Origin: Taenia hydatigena
Taxonomy: Eukaryota > Platyhelminthes > Cestoda > Cyclophyllidea > Taeniidae
Length of the DNA: 64,000 bases
Direction of reading: 5' to 3'
Assembly (NCBI GenBank): GCA_036345935.2
Contig: JADWOT020000006.1
Coordinates: forward strand, 3,661,543 to 3,725,542
Shown: piece after piece, positions 22,960 through 35,500 of the stretch
Layout: the number at the start of each line of letters is the position of its first letter
Position numbering within the stretch: the first letter of the stretch is position 1
Translations under genes and position numbers: made by a program
The notes under the pieces: generated by a model
Told to the model about the DNA's origin: nothing
What the model saw: the letters and a program-made list of their open reading frames with translations, nothing else
Database searches by the model: none

Positions 22960-23440
22960 CCTAAGCTGGACCAGCAGATGCTTTTCAGGCATTAAGTAGT
23001 GTGTGAAGGACAGTTGCACCATTGGTTGGAGCGTAACTCTCTTCTTCGGCAACACATATTTGGCTTTAGTCCTATTCCTTTCTTCGTCTTGAGAAAAACC
23101 TTTGAAGATACTACCCTTATCCAGGTGCATTCCCATCTAAGTGCTTGTAAGCCCTTCTATGGCTCCATTAAGATGGGAGTATATTTTTCTGCGAACCTAC
23201 TTCATTGATACTTGACTAACATTAGACAGGGCTTTTGCGACTACTTCTGGTTTATTCTCTGTTGTCCACATGCAGTCGCAGGTCGGATCGTTGCCTTGTG
23301 CCTAATGGAGCATAATTGGCATCCATCCAGTCAGGAAGCAAGTTAGCCATTCCTCTTATTCTCTGTAAGCAAATATGTGCTAAAATACGGACTAGGCTAT
23401 AAGACAACCGAATGCAATAAATAGAAACAAGACACCAAGA
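22960..23440. repeat. Anchor block shared by all three units
   Basis: 23,236-23,410 matches 45,270-45,440 and 62,120-62,240 (CTTTTGC, TGGTTTAT, CTCTGTT, then a GTGCCT-ATG-AGC element and TCC-TCAG). The left part (22,960-23,140) matches 44,955-45,110. On the minus strand there FSQDEERNRTKAKYVLP resembles FSEARNKTRVEYALP in unit 2, but with a frame change. The coding strand cannot be decided. Confidence 0.5.
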
Positions 23441-24067
23441 CATAAATTGTAAGTAATTAACTGATTGGTGAGTGTTTGATTTCAGGCATCCATGTTTACC
23501 CTGCTCTGAATACTGCCCTTCCTTAGCCTACTCCAATTCATCCTCCGCCGAATAGTTCAAATGTAGAGAATTTTAGGATTACTTTGCGTGTTGCCAGTTC
23601 ATTGTCAGACAATTCGTTGGTAATCTTTTGTAGCTGAGAGAGATCGCTAATTGCAGAGGTGTACAAATGCTAAATTACATGCGCACTTTTAGATATCACG
23701 AGTCTAATTCTCCTTTTGACTAAGAGGTGCTATGGCGACTTGTGCACGTTAGATTGGCACCCGTTGCAAATTGACTGATAGTATGATAGAGACATTCCGG
23801 CTTACTAACTGCTGTTATTATCCCTATTCACTGGTGCATTGAACACAAGCATGTCGCCAGGCCAACTTAAATCGGACCTCTCTATTTAAGTAGTGTCCTC
23901 ATTGTGCGTATGTAGACGTGTGTGTGACGCAAATTTCAGTGCTCTTAAATGCACCCATAAAAGTGTGCTCAAATTACCGCAGCAGACCTGCAACGTTTAA
24001 TCTCTGATGTTATATAGGTTGATTTATCGGGTCTATCTTTTCTTGCAGGTTTGGCTGCTGGTCAGAA

Positions 24068-24290
24068 AACCTACTTACTTGCTTACCTACATGAAGGAAG
24101 GCTATTTCAATTAGCAAAGAAGCAGATGCACTCTGTGGCTAAAATGCTAGTTAATTTACTGCATTATGAGCTGACAAATAAGTTATTTGACTGGCTTTAT
24201 AATTGTCATTTCTAAATTGGGAGGAAGTGGCTTTTTTGTGACCCTAACTCAATTAGGATAAACTTGACTTTTATTATGACTCTGAGGTAG
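24068..24290. repeat. Anchor block shared by units 1, 2 and 3
   Basis: 24,068-24,150 matches 46,519-46,600 and 63,050-63,130 (CTACTTACTTGCTTACC against CACTTACTTACC and CACTTACTTATTTACC, then GAAG-AGATGCACTC-type sequence in units 1 and 3). 24,220-24,290 matches 63,235-63,305 (GTGACCCTA against TTGACCCTA, then CAATTA-G, TTGACTT). Non-coding in appearance. Confidence 0.5.
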
Positions 24291-26811
24291 CTGAGAAAAA
24301 GAAGGAGAAAGTTGTTAATTACATTAAAAATAAAGTTACTATGAGCCTCAGTTTTTACAATCTCACCGACACCCCTAAGGTAATGAAAATGAAAAGTGTG
24401 CCAACTATGCCAGCCATATGCCGGAAAGTTATTGTTTTGAGCGGATTGGCTTACATTCGAAAGGAATACGTCCTCAACAAGTAGTTTTGTAGTAAAGACC
24501 GCTTGTATCGCGGAAGGTAAATTGACATTGTTAGACGTAAATGATGAACGGTAAATAACTTAATGATAGGAGGACGTGTTCATTGGACTGATCTGTTCGG
24601 TTCTGAATGCTAATACACATTTGAACGCTAAACAGATATATTTTATTCGCACCTCAACTGCCATCTGCGCAAGATGGGCATTCTCTCGTCACCGTAAAAT
24701 TAATTTTGGCAGAACTTTGCAGCGAATAATTTACACCACGATTAGTCTATTTTGCGTGAGTCGTATATTGCCGGTTGGAATATGTAGTTGTAGCTCACAA
24801 ACAAGGTAGATTTATGTAGTGTAACTGTGTGGAATATACGGATTATGAAGTTCATTGTTTTAAGTCCTGAGCCTCGAGTCAAGGGTCGTGATTTACTAGT
24901 CCCTAAGCATTGAACAGCAGTTGTCGACTTCGTGTAACGATAAGTGGTCTCCTGATTGTTTGTACACCTTCAGTACAAATTTATCCCTTATTGAAACAAG
25001 TTCCACTTTCCCTGATGTTAAAGTGAAACACGTCTGACTCACCGGCTCGTACCGCCTCCGAATGCTCAGAAGTTCCACTACTGGTGTTTTAGAGTGTCAT
25101 ATTGCATTGTGGAGCAATCATTAATTGGATGCAACCAAACCGCTGAGTTGTTCATGTGTGCGGGTTAAGTGAACATTAGGACGCATGACTGTCAGTCAAT
25201 GCGAAGAGAAGTGATGCTGACTTTAATTATGCCTTCCGACGAAGCAAATATAGCGTCATTTGCTTTCCCTTACATGTGTTCGTATGCAGTGTAAATTGCC
25301 TCTAAACACGGCAATTTAATTACCATTTTATCTTAGCCAGTACGATTAAAGTAGGCGCACAGCCTAGCAAATTGTGTGTTGACGAAAGTGATCAAGGGCG
25401 AATTAATTCACTAAGAGATGCAGCAATATCTACATGACAAAAAAGTGTTATGGTGGCACAGTTGTAGGTTATCTGTGATGGTAGGTGCGAACCAATATCT
25501 CTGTAAAACCCTTTTCACAAATAAACCTTGAGTGTGTCTGTTACAGGCAAATTTGAGAGGTAGCAACTTTTCTAATCCAATTTAGTTTGTACTCTCATTC
25601 GGCTTCTTTTTTATGACTAACTGAGCAGCTAGATAAACAACTATCTAACTTCTGGAATGAGGCTTGTTACGCAGAATACCTTAAGGCAGTCCTGCTATTC
25701 TCTCGGATTTGTTCCTCCACGCCAAACACTGGGTGCCACTTTTTCGTAGCGCCTACACCTTTGATATATTTGGCTCACTTTAAAACACCAGGCATGCATA
25801 CAGTCAGTTAGGCAGATATGAATGCACGGTTTGCGTAGCAAACAAACCCTGACATTCAAATCTACCGCAAAGACTTACCTTCACATAATGCGAGGGTGGA
25901 ACAGTATAAACTGACTTCCACCTAAGTGATTATTTGGCTGACCCTACATTATCAATTGCTACTTCACTTCACTGACTTCCCAATTGTATCAACACTTCCA
26001 CAACGTCTAGTCGATGTTCACTTGCGAAAGCACAATGCCTTGTACCAGTAAGCAGTAGTTCAGGCGGTTAAGCCAATGTTAGTGCAGGCAGTAATTTCTT
26101 CATGTAGCTGTTTCCTTCTTTAAATGGGTCATAGCAACAGACAAAGTGCGTAAAAGCAGACATAGAACACCCAGATGAATACGATTGTAATCAGCAATTT
26201 ATGACCAACATGATTCCTACTGTAAATAGTTTTCATCGGAGGCAAATAATCTAATCTAGTCTCCTAAGTTTCCCATTTACTTAACTCCAGCTATTTTCTC
26301 TGTTCTTTTCCATTGAACCCTATTCTATTTTGGTTTGAGCTTGATTAGGCAATTGTTGAACTCAAAGAAGGGGAGTAAGAACGAGAACGAGGACAATCCG
26401 GCATCTTTTACTACCTTCCCTCACCACCATTCTATCTTCCCATCTTCCTGCTATTCTTTTCACATAAAATTTGAAAGTGACTGGTAGCTGATGCTAAATT
26501 CAAGATTTCGTATAGGTGAATCCTCATAAGCGCATTTCGATTGCGATTTTCGACACATCGAATGCGTAATTCAGGTATCCACCGAAGTCAAGACTGACCG
26601 GTTTGAAAAGACGATGAGGAACATGTGCTCTCTCTTAATCACAGTAAAAATCAACAAGTTGCAGTTGAGGCTTGCACAAAGTGATTTAGTATCTCCTAGT
26701 GTGATCGGTAGTGCGGCTACGTTGTAAGGTGAGACGATAAAAAAGAATGAGTGATAAGCGAAAATGAAGTGATTAAACTCTTTTCACTCCATGGCTTAAG
26801 TCTGTCTATTT
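24291..26811. other. Non-coding stretch
   Basis: No supported exon, RNA gene or mobile element. The 26,400-26,460 part is pyrimidine-rich and may correspond to the similar run at 47,810-47,860, but the match is weak. Confidence 0.3.
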
Positions 26812-27087
26812 TCAGGGAGTGAGATAAGGTGGAGAGTGGGAAATTACGAGGATAGGATGGCTTTGAAAAGCATCCTTTCCCATTTCTCTTGCATCTCTTT
26901 GCAAAAAGAAGTTGATGGAAGTGAATAAAGGAAGTAGAATCCATAAGTGGTGGCTAGTAATATTCTTATATAGAAGCAGTAGTTGATCAAAGTAGAGCAG
27001 ATGGTTGCACTTCTGACCGAGTGGCGAGGCAAGTAACTCCTTGATCGTCAAACACCCTAGTAATAGTTGTTCTGCCAACTCTGGCAC
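26812..27087 (-). other. Conserved segment with a 91-codon minus frame, unit 1
   Basis: Matches 48,140-48,340 and 63,425-63,640. All three copies have a minus frame of 75-91 codons here. Near the end this one reads SHSPPYLTP against ANSPFLMTP in unit 3 and, in another frame, ANSFPFLMLP in unit 2. The first part has LLYFDQLLLLY against IAFDFDPPVYSLF in unit 3. No family recognised. It may be a decayed minus-strand exon. Confidence 0.25.
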
Positions 27088-28350
27088 TGCGAGTGACTAA
27101 ATCATCCGCTTGCTTAATGGGAGCAGGGTCGTGTTACCAGTCATTACGAACCTTGCAACAACCACTTTAAATGACTTTAAAAGGTAACGACTCTTCCTCC
27201 CACTGTACATCATGGTTTCTTCACATGCATCCACTCGATATCTTTCTCGTGGGTAGATAGAGTAGTAGACTTGAGATGGAGGTCATTTCTACTGAGTTCC
27301 CTTGCAGCAGACAATTTTTGTTGAGTTTATATTCATGCCCAACCTTACACAGATCGAAAGACATGTATTGCATTCTAATTTAAAGGTCAGATTCCCCTTC
27401 GACACCGTGGCGCAGATGCTTATTGGTTTCGGGTATCAAGCACCACGCAGGCACTAACAGTCACGGACCTTCAAAGCCGTTTTGTGCCTCAAAGGTCACC
27501 GATCGAGGGACCGGTGGAGACAAGCTCGGAAAGTAGTGTACGAAATGGCACGTTTTAAACAGTATAAGTTGATGAAATTTTGTTTCCACCACCTCCATTG
27601 TTTCCGCTTGACCGTCATTCGAAAGGAAAATTTTATGAGAAAACTTTGAGTGCACTGAGTTATTTATAGCAATTTAATACAGATTTGTGACAGAGGAACG
27701 CGAAGACATGGTTTAGGCAAACAAATGCACACGAACAAGAAAATTTAAACGACCAAGACAAGAGATAGTAGCTTTTTGTGGAGAGCGACCTTGGAAGATC
27801 ACATAAAATTTGCACGTGTACGTGGGATGGATTGGATTTGAGAGTTTTGCTGCTCTATTGTAAATGCGATGAAGGTATGAAGGATCTCACCAATCCTTTC
27901 CAAGCAAGGAACGCTTAAATGTGCAGTTCAAGGCTATTTTTTCGAATTTCACATGTGTTTTGAAGTCTTGCGCTATCTTGTAAGGGTAAAAGCAACGTTT
28001 ACCACTCGTTGACCGATTTTCCACACCTGACTACCCCAGAGGAGGAAACAGAAGCAATGTGCCTTTTGCATCTACATTATTCATTGGATAGTACTGAGTG
28101 GTGGATAGATTTCAGACCGAGTTATTACTTAAACTTCAGCCAGTCAGCAATTACTAGTGAAAAGTGGAGGCAACCACTGATACAGTATTACATCTAGCCA
28201 GCCTGCCAATCATGAGAGTTACTGTGGGACTTAGGACTAAGCTTTCGTATCCCCTCTACCTGCACTCCCATGATTAAAAACCTTGGGAAGTAGGGAATCC
28301 TTTAAATTTTGCACGCACTTTTGAGCAGTAAATCAGCAATACATTAGCTC
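27088..28350. other. End of unit 1, no gene recognised
   Basis: About 27,470-27,660 may match 48,600-48,750 (CACCGATCG shared; minus frames KTCHFV against KVRHFV), but the alignment is weak. The plus frame at 28,009-28,197 has no motif. Confidence 0.25.
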
Positions 28351-28485
28351 TACTTAGCTTAATGGCCTAAAACAAACCTGACTAGAGCTTTCACTCCTTT
28401 CCTTGGCTTGTCAAGTTATTTGAATCTTATTCGCAAAGCGGAAAAAGCCAGCTGAAATTCATTGCATTCTAGCAATATTTCATTA

Positions 28486-29090
28486 TGGAATGCTTAAAAT
28501 AAGGGGCAGGTGGTCCAGAAGGTCACTAAGGGTCATTGTGCCGAGAGACTATTTGATGAGTGTATATTAGGAAATGGAGTGCATTCTTCAAGTCAGCGTC
28601 TTTCCATTATAGGATAGGGCACTACCGCCTTTAAAAAATCCACACAAGATGCAATGTTTTGTAAATCAAAATGACTATTCTAAGATACACAGAAAATTCT
28701 TGGTAGGAAAATTCGGCTCATCGGAAATAAGTTGACTTCACTGCACCTTTTGCTTTCACAGCCTAGTCAGTCGTTCGGCCACCGCAACTCATAAAAAATT
28801 TAATGATAGCATCCTTCGCTTGCCCAAGAGTTGACATTTCAGGTGGAATAACACACGTGCTAGGGGAGAAAAAACCCAATCGTCTATTTTTTTCTGCCGT
28901 GTGATGTGACTGAGCCATACATCGGTTAAATGAGCCAACCCATGCAATCGATATCCATAACTGCGTAAACGCCGATCTTCATACCTATAAGGGGCTACCT
29001 TTTTATGATTTCAATGGATAAAATGCCCGTCCGACAGAACAATCACTGCTTCATGATGGGCTTTAAACTTGCTGACCTATTCACACATGC
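28486..29090. repeat. Left-end anchors of unit 2
   Basis: 28,486-28,575 matches 49,752-49,850. 28,940-29,020 matches 50,240-50,315 (ATCCATA-CTGCGTAA shared). 29,041-29,090 matches unit 1 657-700 and unit 3 50,338-50,385 (AATCACTGCTTCATG here against AATCATTGCTTCATG in unit 1; CTGACC shared by all). Together these place the unit 1/unit 2 junction near 28.35 kb. Confidence 0.5.
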
Positions 29091-29484
29091 CATCGAAAAA
29101 TCCTCTTTTTAACATTGGAGTGGGACCAATAGGAAGGGGTGAGCTGGATGACTGCCCTTTGTAAATAATTCTTAATAGTGGACTATAGATGGGTAATTAT
29201 ACTAAACACCAGTGTCAAAGTTGGCGCTTATACTGTGATGCGAAAATCGAAATTGCCTCATCCACGAGATGTGCTATCTTCACCCTAGTATTTTTTTAGC
29301 TTCATCAATCGCCCTGTTATTATGGGTGAGGGTGAAAGCCACTTAAAAGAATTTGGATTCTCAAAGAGATTCGTAATTGACAAAGAACACTACTGAACTA
29401 CAGTAATATAAAAATCTGGAAATTTTTAGCCCGGAAACACTCAAAACTCAGATTCTATTTTGATTAGTAGGGTGAATTAGGGGA

Positions 29485-30205
29485 GATGGTGTACTTGTAA
29501 TCCAAGAAGCAGATTGTTTATTAGGTCATCCTCCAAAATTTTGCCTTTGATTTTCTTGAAATTTAATCACATTTCTTCAAACGAGTAGTAATTGTGTCCT
29601 TTGCAGTCATTTACCCGCTTGTTCGAGAAGGCATAAAAGTAGGTACTGTTGACCATATCTGTCTCTAAAAATGCAAAACTGCAATTTGTACTCATTGGCC
29701 AAAGGGCTCTTGTAATGGGCCTCGTACAAAACCACTCTTCAAGCTGTTGCTCGACGTTTCTGAAGTCATCAAAGTTCTCTTAATGCTTGCGTCAGCTAAT
29801 AAGGTCTAAAAAATCTCCATCTGATTGCTTCGGTGATCTCAAAGGGAAAAGGACTGTCAGAGAAGTCGACAATGCTATCGGGATTGTGTTCGAGGCTCAT
29901 GCAGATTTTAAAGTCGTTTGGAGGGTGTGTTACATTGTATGCACTTTGATTCAACACCTTAACTGCTTACTCTTTACATAGAAATTCAAGAGAATTTGTT
30001 ACTAAACACGGGGAGTAAACGAACCAAATAACTAAGCTTCATTAATCTTCTCGGTCGTTAGAGTAAGGAGCAAACGCCACGTAAGACGTTATAGGATCGC
30101 TGTTGATCACAGATGCGTTTGAAGACGGATTGTTCAGTTGGACGTTTTTGCACGTGAAGCAACCACTAAAACCTCATGCTCCGCTATTATGCCTACAAAA
30201 AAGCT
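29485..30205. repeat. Unit 2 counterpart of the Ras-exon upstream region
   Basis: 29,485 starts GATGGTGTACTTG, as in 1,147, and matches 50,812 (GGTGTACTTG, then TTGTTTATTA and TCACC or TCATCC). 30,126-30,205 matches 51,413-51,490 (GTGAAGCAACCA against ATGAAGTAACCA, later AAAAGCTGT). The Ras-like exon should lie just right of this by comparison with unit 3, yet I see no convincing remnant at 30,300-30,500. It seems lost or beyond recognition. Confidence 0.45.
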
Positions 30206-32231
30206 GTCTTGGCCAAAATTCTCACCCGTAACATCTACTATGATTGTAATACTGTCTTGTGGAGAAGACCCTCCCAAAGAGATATGTAAAATAAACCGCA
30301 ATTTTGCTCCTTGTCAAAAAGGCAAGATTAATCCTTTTGGTGTTTCCGTCTGCAACCCATGCGGCCGGAATGCGTTGATTGTCTTCACTTCGTTGTACGA
30401 TTGACAATAGAGACTACTTAAGTGCTACTCCGCAGTTCTTGAGACGCTCTTTAAGCGCTCAATTTTATGCTCATCCTAATGTGAATAAACAGAGATCCGT
30501 GCTTATTCTCTCTTAACCATTTCAGTACTATGCGCCTACTCATTTTTCACAAAATACTGGCTTCTTTACCTGAAGGCAGGACTGTTAATGTAAGGCGAGT
30601 CGTCCACCAGATCCGTAGATTTTCCAGGCTGAAAAAAAGAATGTCTTTAGGCAGGAATTAGCGGGGACGACATTTGTGGATGCCTGTCCACTATTCGCCC
30701 ACGCATTAATGAGAAAGAATGAGTTCTCCATGCGTAGGTAGGTTTAAGTCTGTCCTCTCAATCGGCCTTCTCATTTTTTTTCATCGACGTAAGCATCAAG
30801 CATTAAAGTGAATGCACTGTACTACTTTGCTTGTCTAACTGTTTCTCGATGCTTACAAAATTGCTGCTTACTTGCCCATTGGCATTATAAGAGCTTGACA
30901 ATAAAGCAAGACACTCCATGAGTCTGAGTTATCCCTACCTAACCCAATAGCTGCAATGCAAGTAACAATAAAGACAAGATTCATCAAAGATTACCTCACA
31001 CAACCGACATAAACTTTGACTACTTTGTTGGATATCAACGGCAGCTTTTTCCCGGTGTAGTTATTTCATAAAAGTGTTCAAGTTTGGAAACTTTAATGGC
31101 AGGTGAAGTGTAAAAGCCCTGGACAGATGATAAAATTCTGCAGTAACATAGCAAACCTACATTTGCTTGAGTGTTTTTACCACTTCCTCCCAAAGAGCTT
31201 CAGCCGTCATCGCTGCAAAGCTTCTGTTATTTGGAGGGAGCTGAATGGATGCTGATACTACCTTTTAGCAGACAGAGTCTGTCGGTCCACCCGCAGTTGA
31301 TACTGCCGTTATCAATAATGCTGGTCTGTAGTTCATGGAAGGAAGAAGTGAGTGTGCAACGCAAAGGGAGATGGATTTAAGTGGAGGAATTCATTTGAAT
31401 GTTTAAGCCATATTTTGGTTGAATGCTTCAAAGAACATTTTCAGCAAGCTGAGTGTGTGGAAAATAGTAGCCAGAGGAGAGGAGGAAAGAAGAAAGCTGC
31501 AATGCAATGAAATCATGTGTCCCTCAACCGCATCAAGACTAGAGCTTGTTTGTGAGGTATGCGCCCCACTTTCTTCTGCACACATGGGAATTATTGTTTT
31601 GATGCTTTTTCCTTCCGTGATAGGACAAAGCGTCCTTGTCGACTTAATTGCTTCCGTCACGTGCAAAACGGTGGATAGTATGACGAAGGCAGCTCCTATT
31701 TCCCTCCACCTAAATGCCCCAGCACAGATCCCTTCCTCTCTAAAGAGTATGTTTTATTTGTATGGATGAAAATCAGTTTGTCAACCCAAGAGGACACATC
31801 GAACGTGTTGTGGCCTTCCGGAAAATATAGCGCCACGTCTCAACATCCTCTTTGAATCCGAAATTAACTAGAATAATGTGATTTCTTGAGTAGTTGACTA
31901 AAAAACACACTAAGCATCAAGTTTGGATTACTTTTTGACAGAAATCCACCTTACGACTAGTAGTTGACAGCAAATCAGACGAAGCCATTGCTGAAGTAGC
32001 AATGCAAGGATACGGTCTTACTTGAATGCCTCTGTTGACTCCACCTAAGAAAACATAAAGTAAGGCAAAGTCAACAGATCTACCTGACTTTCAGTTTAAT
32101 CTTCGATTTGTTCACAAATAAAAGCTCCTGTCGGATGCGCACACCTTCCATCTAGGCAGCTATTACAGACAGGAGGAAGGCGTACTTTGACTACCTTACT
32201 GGCCCTGAGCGTTTAGACAAGCGATTAATAG
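30206..32231. other. No supported feature
   Basis: Frames at 30,138-30,404 (+), 31,403-31,666 (-) and 31,419-31,769 (+, 116 codons) have no motif and no matching copy. The last two lie over the same bases on opposite strands, as expected of a chance stop-poor stretch. Confidence 0.3.
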
Positions 32232-32399
32232 GATCTTGTTTGCACAGATCACTGCTGTGTAGGCGTTATCACAAGAGCGAATCCTTGGGACAATTGTCAC
32301 TTCGGTGAAGGAGATGTGTACTTTTCCCCAGAAGCCTATCTACTTTGCGCAGGCGGTTTGTCCGCTAGTCCGAAACCTGCATATGTGTGCACTGCGTAA
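32232..32399 (+). other. Conserved segment with a 55-codon plus frame (unit 2 copy)
   Basis: Counterpart of 4,847-5,068. The frame runs from after a TAG at 32,229 to a TAA at 32,397, with YFSPEAYLLCAGGLSASPKP at its centre. A second frame is open over the same bases and continues past an ATG at 32,411 with coding-like codon use (MTKIEVLSVDVYHLG, GSEVDRYLQKYKYGEG) to a TGA near 32,567. The two frames cannot both be real. Absent from unit 3, where this part of the unit is deleted. Confidence 0.25.
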
Positions 32400-32569
32400 C
32401 ATGCCGTGTAATGACCAAGATTGAGGTGCTGTCGGTGGATGTATACCACCTGGGTAGTGAAGTGGACCGCTACTTACAAAAGTACAAGTACGGAGAGGGA
32501 GCTGAGAACACCAGCTTTTGTATTACACATCACGTCAATTTGGAAGGACTGTTGTGTTCACCCTGAGTC

Positions 32570-35500
32570 CCTAAAATTACATTTTATTATAGAGGATTCC
32601 CTTATGGATGGGACCCAGCTCCTGCTTATGAGAACGTTGCCATTTTTAAGCGTTTATGGATAAAGGCACAATCTCCCTCCATGTCCGCTGGTGAAGGTCG
32701 TGAAAATTCGTTGCAAGGAAATTTCTTTATTATGTGAGTTTGCATATGGGTGCGCTGAATAGTTACGCGGCCAGTGTAGATGACTGTCATCCTGCTCGTA
32801 AAGGCATTGTCGACTAATTATTGTCGCTTTCAACAACTCACCGATATCTTCATCAGTAACTCCGCCCTTCTTAAAGGCGCTTTGTTTAAAAGTATTTTTT
32901 TCGCTGACTTAGACTCCCTCCATTTGCTGCATTGAATTAAGGGCGATTAAGTTCATTGGCTGCATCCACATGCGTTATGGGAGACAGATCTTTGTCGCTA
33001 CCATTCCCCGCTTTATGTAAGTTCTAATGATCCTTGGAAATGTTATAGCAGGAGGTTTCCGTGTTCTCCATTTGTTCGCCAGAAAAACCTGGTGCTCGTT
33101 GTATACACCTGTATGGGAATCAGACGAGAGTAATGAGGCTGCAGATCAGTTGTACTTAATTCTATGGCTTCTTTGGTATCCAATGTGGGGGATATATGAG
33201 CCTTTTTTAATTAAAGGCGCTCTTGAATCACCTTTAGCGTCAGCGGATACGCTGATTCCTACCGTTTGCAAATCGTGTGATTTCTCATTGAATACGGTGA
33301 CAATGCTAGAGTTTTGGCTGCGATTTATAAGTTAACAGGGGAATTGAGCCAAGCATCACTTTGTAAATAAATGCGGAATTATTGGATTGTGGGACTACCA
33401 TGGGGATCAACTTTGCAGGTGTTTGTGTTTAATCAGCCTATTTTATTCTTTCGTTTTCTTATAAGATAGATTATTTGTTTAAATAGATAAGGGATACAAA
33501 CCTGTTGACAAGCTTATTAAAAAAGGGTGTCTTTTGTGGTAAATTGTACTGACAGATGGATTTTTTATTGTCAGCTCCTCCGTGGATGACTCAGGCCTGA
33601 GAACTTCTTTCGGTTTTTTATTAAATGATGTCTTTTTTATTCTCCATTGACAATCGATCCATGGTATGCTATCTCGGGCGCTTACTTGGCTACTTAGGAC
33701 GGCATCGTAGATTGACAATCATGTGGAAGACGGAGCGAAAAATCGCGAAAATAAATAGACAGCAGTAGATGATGTGTAGCCTACATTGCCCTTTCAAGAA
33801 GATCATCAAAAACATCCCATTTATTCCTAAACTTTTAAATTGCTGCTACTTTGCTGCCACATGTCTTGCTTTCGTTATCACAACACGTTATTAAGCGAAT
33901 GAAGCAAAACTTATAGCATTCAAGCAGAAATGTAAGGCTCTTCGTAAAAAGGTCTCGAACAAAACAGTGGTCTCCAAGCTTTTGAGCTCGACTTGTGCGA
34001 CCTGGATTTCAAGAGTGTGTTGAAAGTGTAGGATAATGGAATAGTGATGCATTGGGGACTTAATTTGAAGCGCTGTGATTTCATTTTAAGGAATTTTCAG
34101 CTAATCCTACTTCGCTGTTTTATCTGACTGAAATCTACTAGTAACTTATAAATGTGATAATGCCTTTTCGCCGGTGTGACAAACGGTTGCATTTACTGTT
34201 TATTGGACTGACTGTGACTGTGGACGAGGCCATAGAATATTCCTAAAATTTATGATGGTTTGGATAAAGATCTTTAGACACCTACAATCACTGGGTACTT
34301 TCGTCACGTTTTGTGGCCAATACCTTGATTGTGTTCAGATCTGGGTTTTGATTTAGCAGGTACTTAAGACTCGGTTATTGAACTTTACACATCAGCAAAA
34401 TGGCTTCCTTAATGCACCCATGACTTTTTATGATTAGAAGAAAGACCTGAGGCGCTACATTATTGGCACAAAAAAGGTACGGGAAGGGCATCTGCTACTG
34501 ATGGCAGACTCTGCTTTTTCGACAATCCACTTTCGCCTCATTTTTGTCCAAAATGTTCTTCTTGCCTTGCAATGTGCAAAACTGGACTTCTGAGCAAGCC
34601 TTATGTTGAATAGAGTTATAACCAAGCCTTGTGAGATTTTGCGCGTAAATGAACTATTATTTAGACTTTGTGATGAATTTTAAAGTTTTGTATTGTCAGC
34701 TTTCGAGCATTAAAAGATTAATAATGCCTTGCTTTATTCTTTAGCTCTTTTTTGTACTTCTTACAGGTGGCATGGCTTTCAGGATATGCCGGTAGCGCTT
34801 AGCCCTTCTGCAGGTCAAAGACATATTACCTGCCCTAGTAATTTCTTATTTTGTCTTCAGAGAAGTCCAGCGACGATACGGATTTTGATATTCGATTTTA
34901 TAACTGCCAGATCTAAACAAATAAAGCAAAATTTTGCAGTCTGTGTGCTTTATTCGCTATGCCTCCGTTTCGGTTGAGAAACGCATGCGCTGTAGCATAA
35001 ATCACCGACAAGTTTGTAAAGAGCATATAGAAGTAAAAATTTTACTTCATTACGCCTCAAATATGGGACGATATTTTATAGGAGAGATAATAATTTGTAT
35101 TACTCTGGCAGGATGTAATGCCTTCTTGTTCCCCACCGGCGCTGTTAGTGGCCTGGTAACGTATCCTGTAAAAGGAAAACGATGAGGACTTCTGAGATAT
35201 TCAGTGCATTTTCTGCGGGAAAGTAAAAGACCGAGTTGTGAACGAAAACAGGGTTCGCGATGAAGAAATGTGATCTAAAAATTTAAGTTGCTGAAGCATT
35301 AGGCATTTAGTTTTAATTTTATTCCTCATTCATTGCATCAGTTGTCACGGTAGTCATTGAGCACTTAAGGGCGCAAAAAACCTTCACTTTTGCGTTTTGG
35401 TTTGTGTCACCGACTGCTATTACGCCATCAAAGTAATTTCTCCTTCCTTTGCCAAATCACGCAGGTTCTTTTCAAGTAGAGAAAAATGGAAGAGAAGGAA

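Larger units (their letters stand above)
1..28350 (+). repeat. Tandem unit 1 (longest copy, ~28 kb)
   Basis: First of three colinear direct copies. It was defined by matching short segments by eye to unit 2 (offset about +28.3 kb at the left end, +27.2 kb near 10 kb, +26.9 kb near 14-18 kb, +22.0 kb near 23 kb, +21.2 kb near 27 kb) and to unit 3 (offset +49.7 kb at the left, +43 kb in the middle, about +39 kb at 24 kb). The steadily falling offset shows that unit 1 carries extra sequence, mainly between 18.3 and 22.9 kb. The left limit is the window edge, so the true start of the unit is unknown. The boundary with unit 2 is arbitrary, as in any tandem array. Anchors look about 60-70% identical, which suggests old duplication. 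Confidence 0.6.

Noticed and set aside
31403..31769. Overlapping long frames on both strands (116 and 87 codons)
   Set aside because: A stop-poor stretch open on both strands, with no motif and no copy in other units.
33027..33335. Membrane protein exon
   Set aside because: The hydrophobic run is typical of AT-rich chance translation, and the matching unit 1 segment at ~5.6 kb is not open in this frame.
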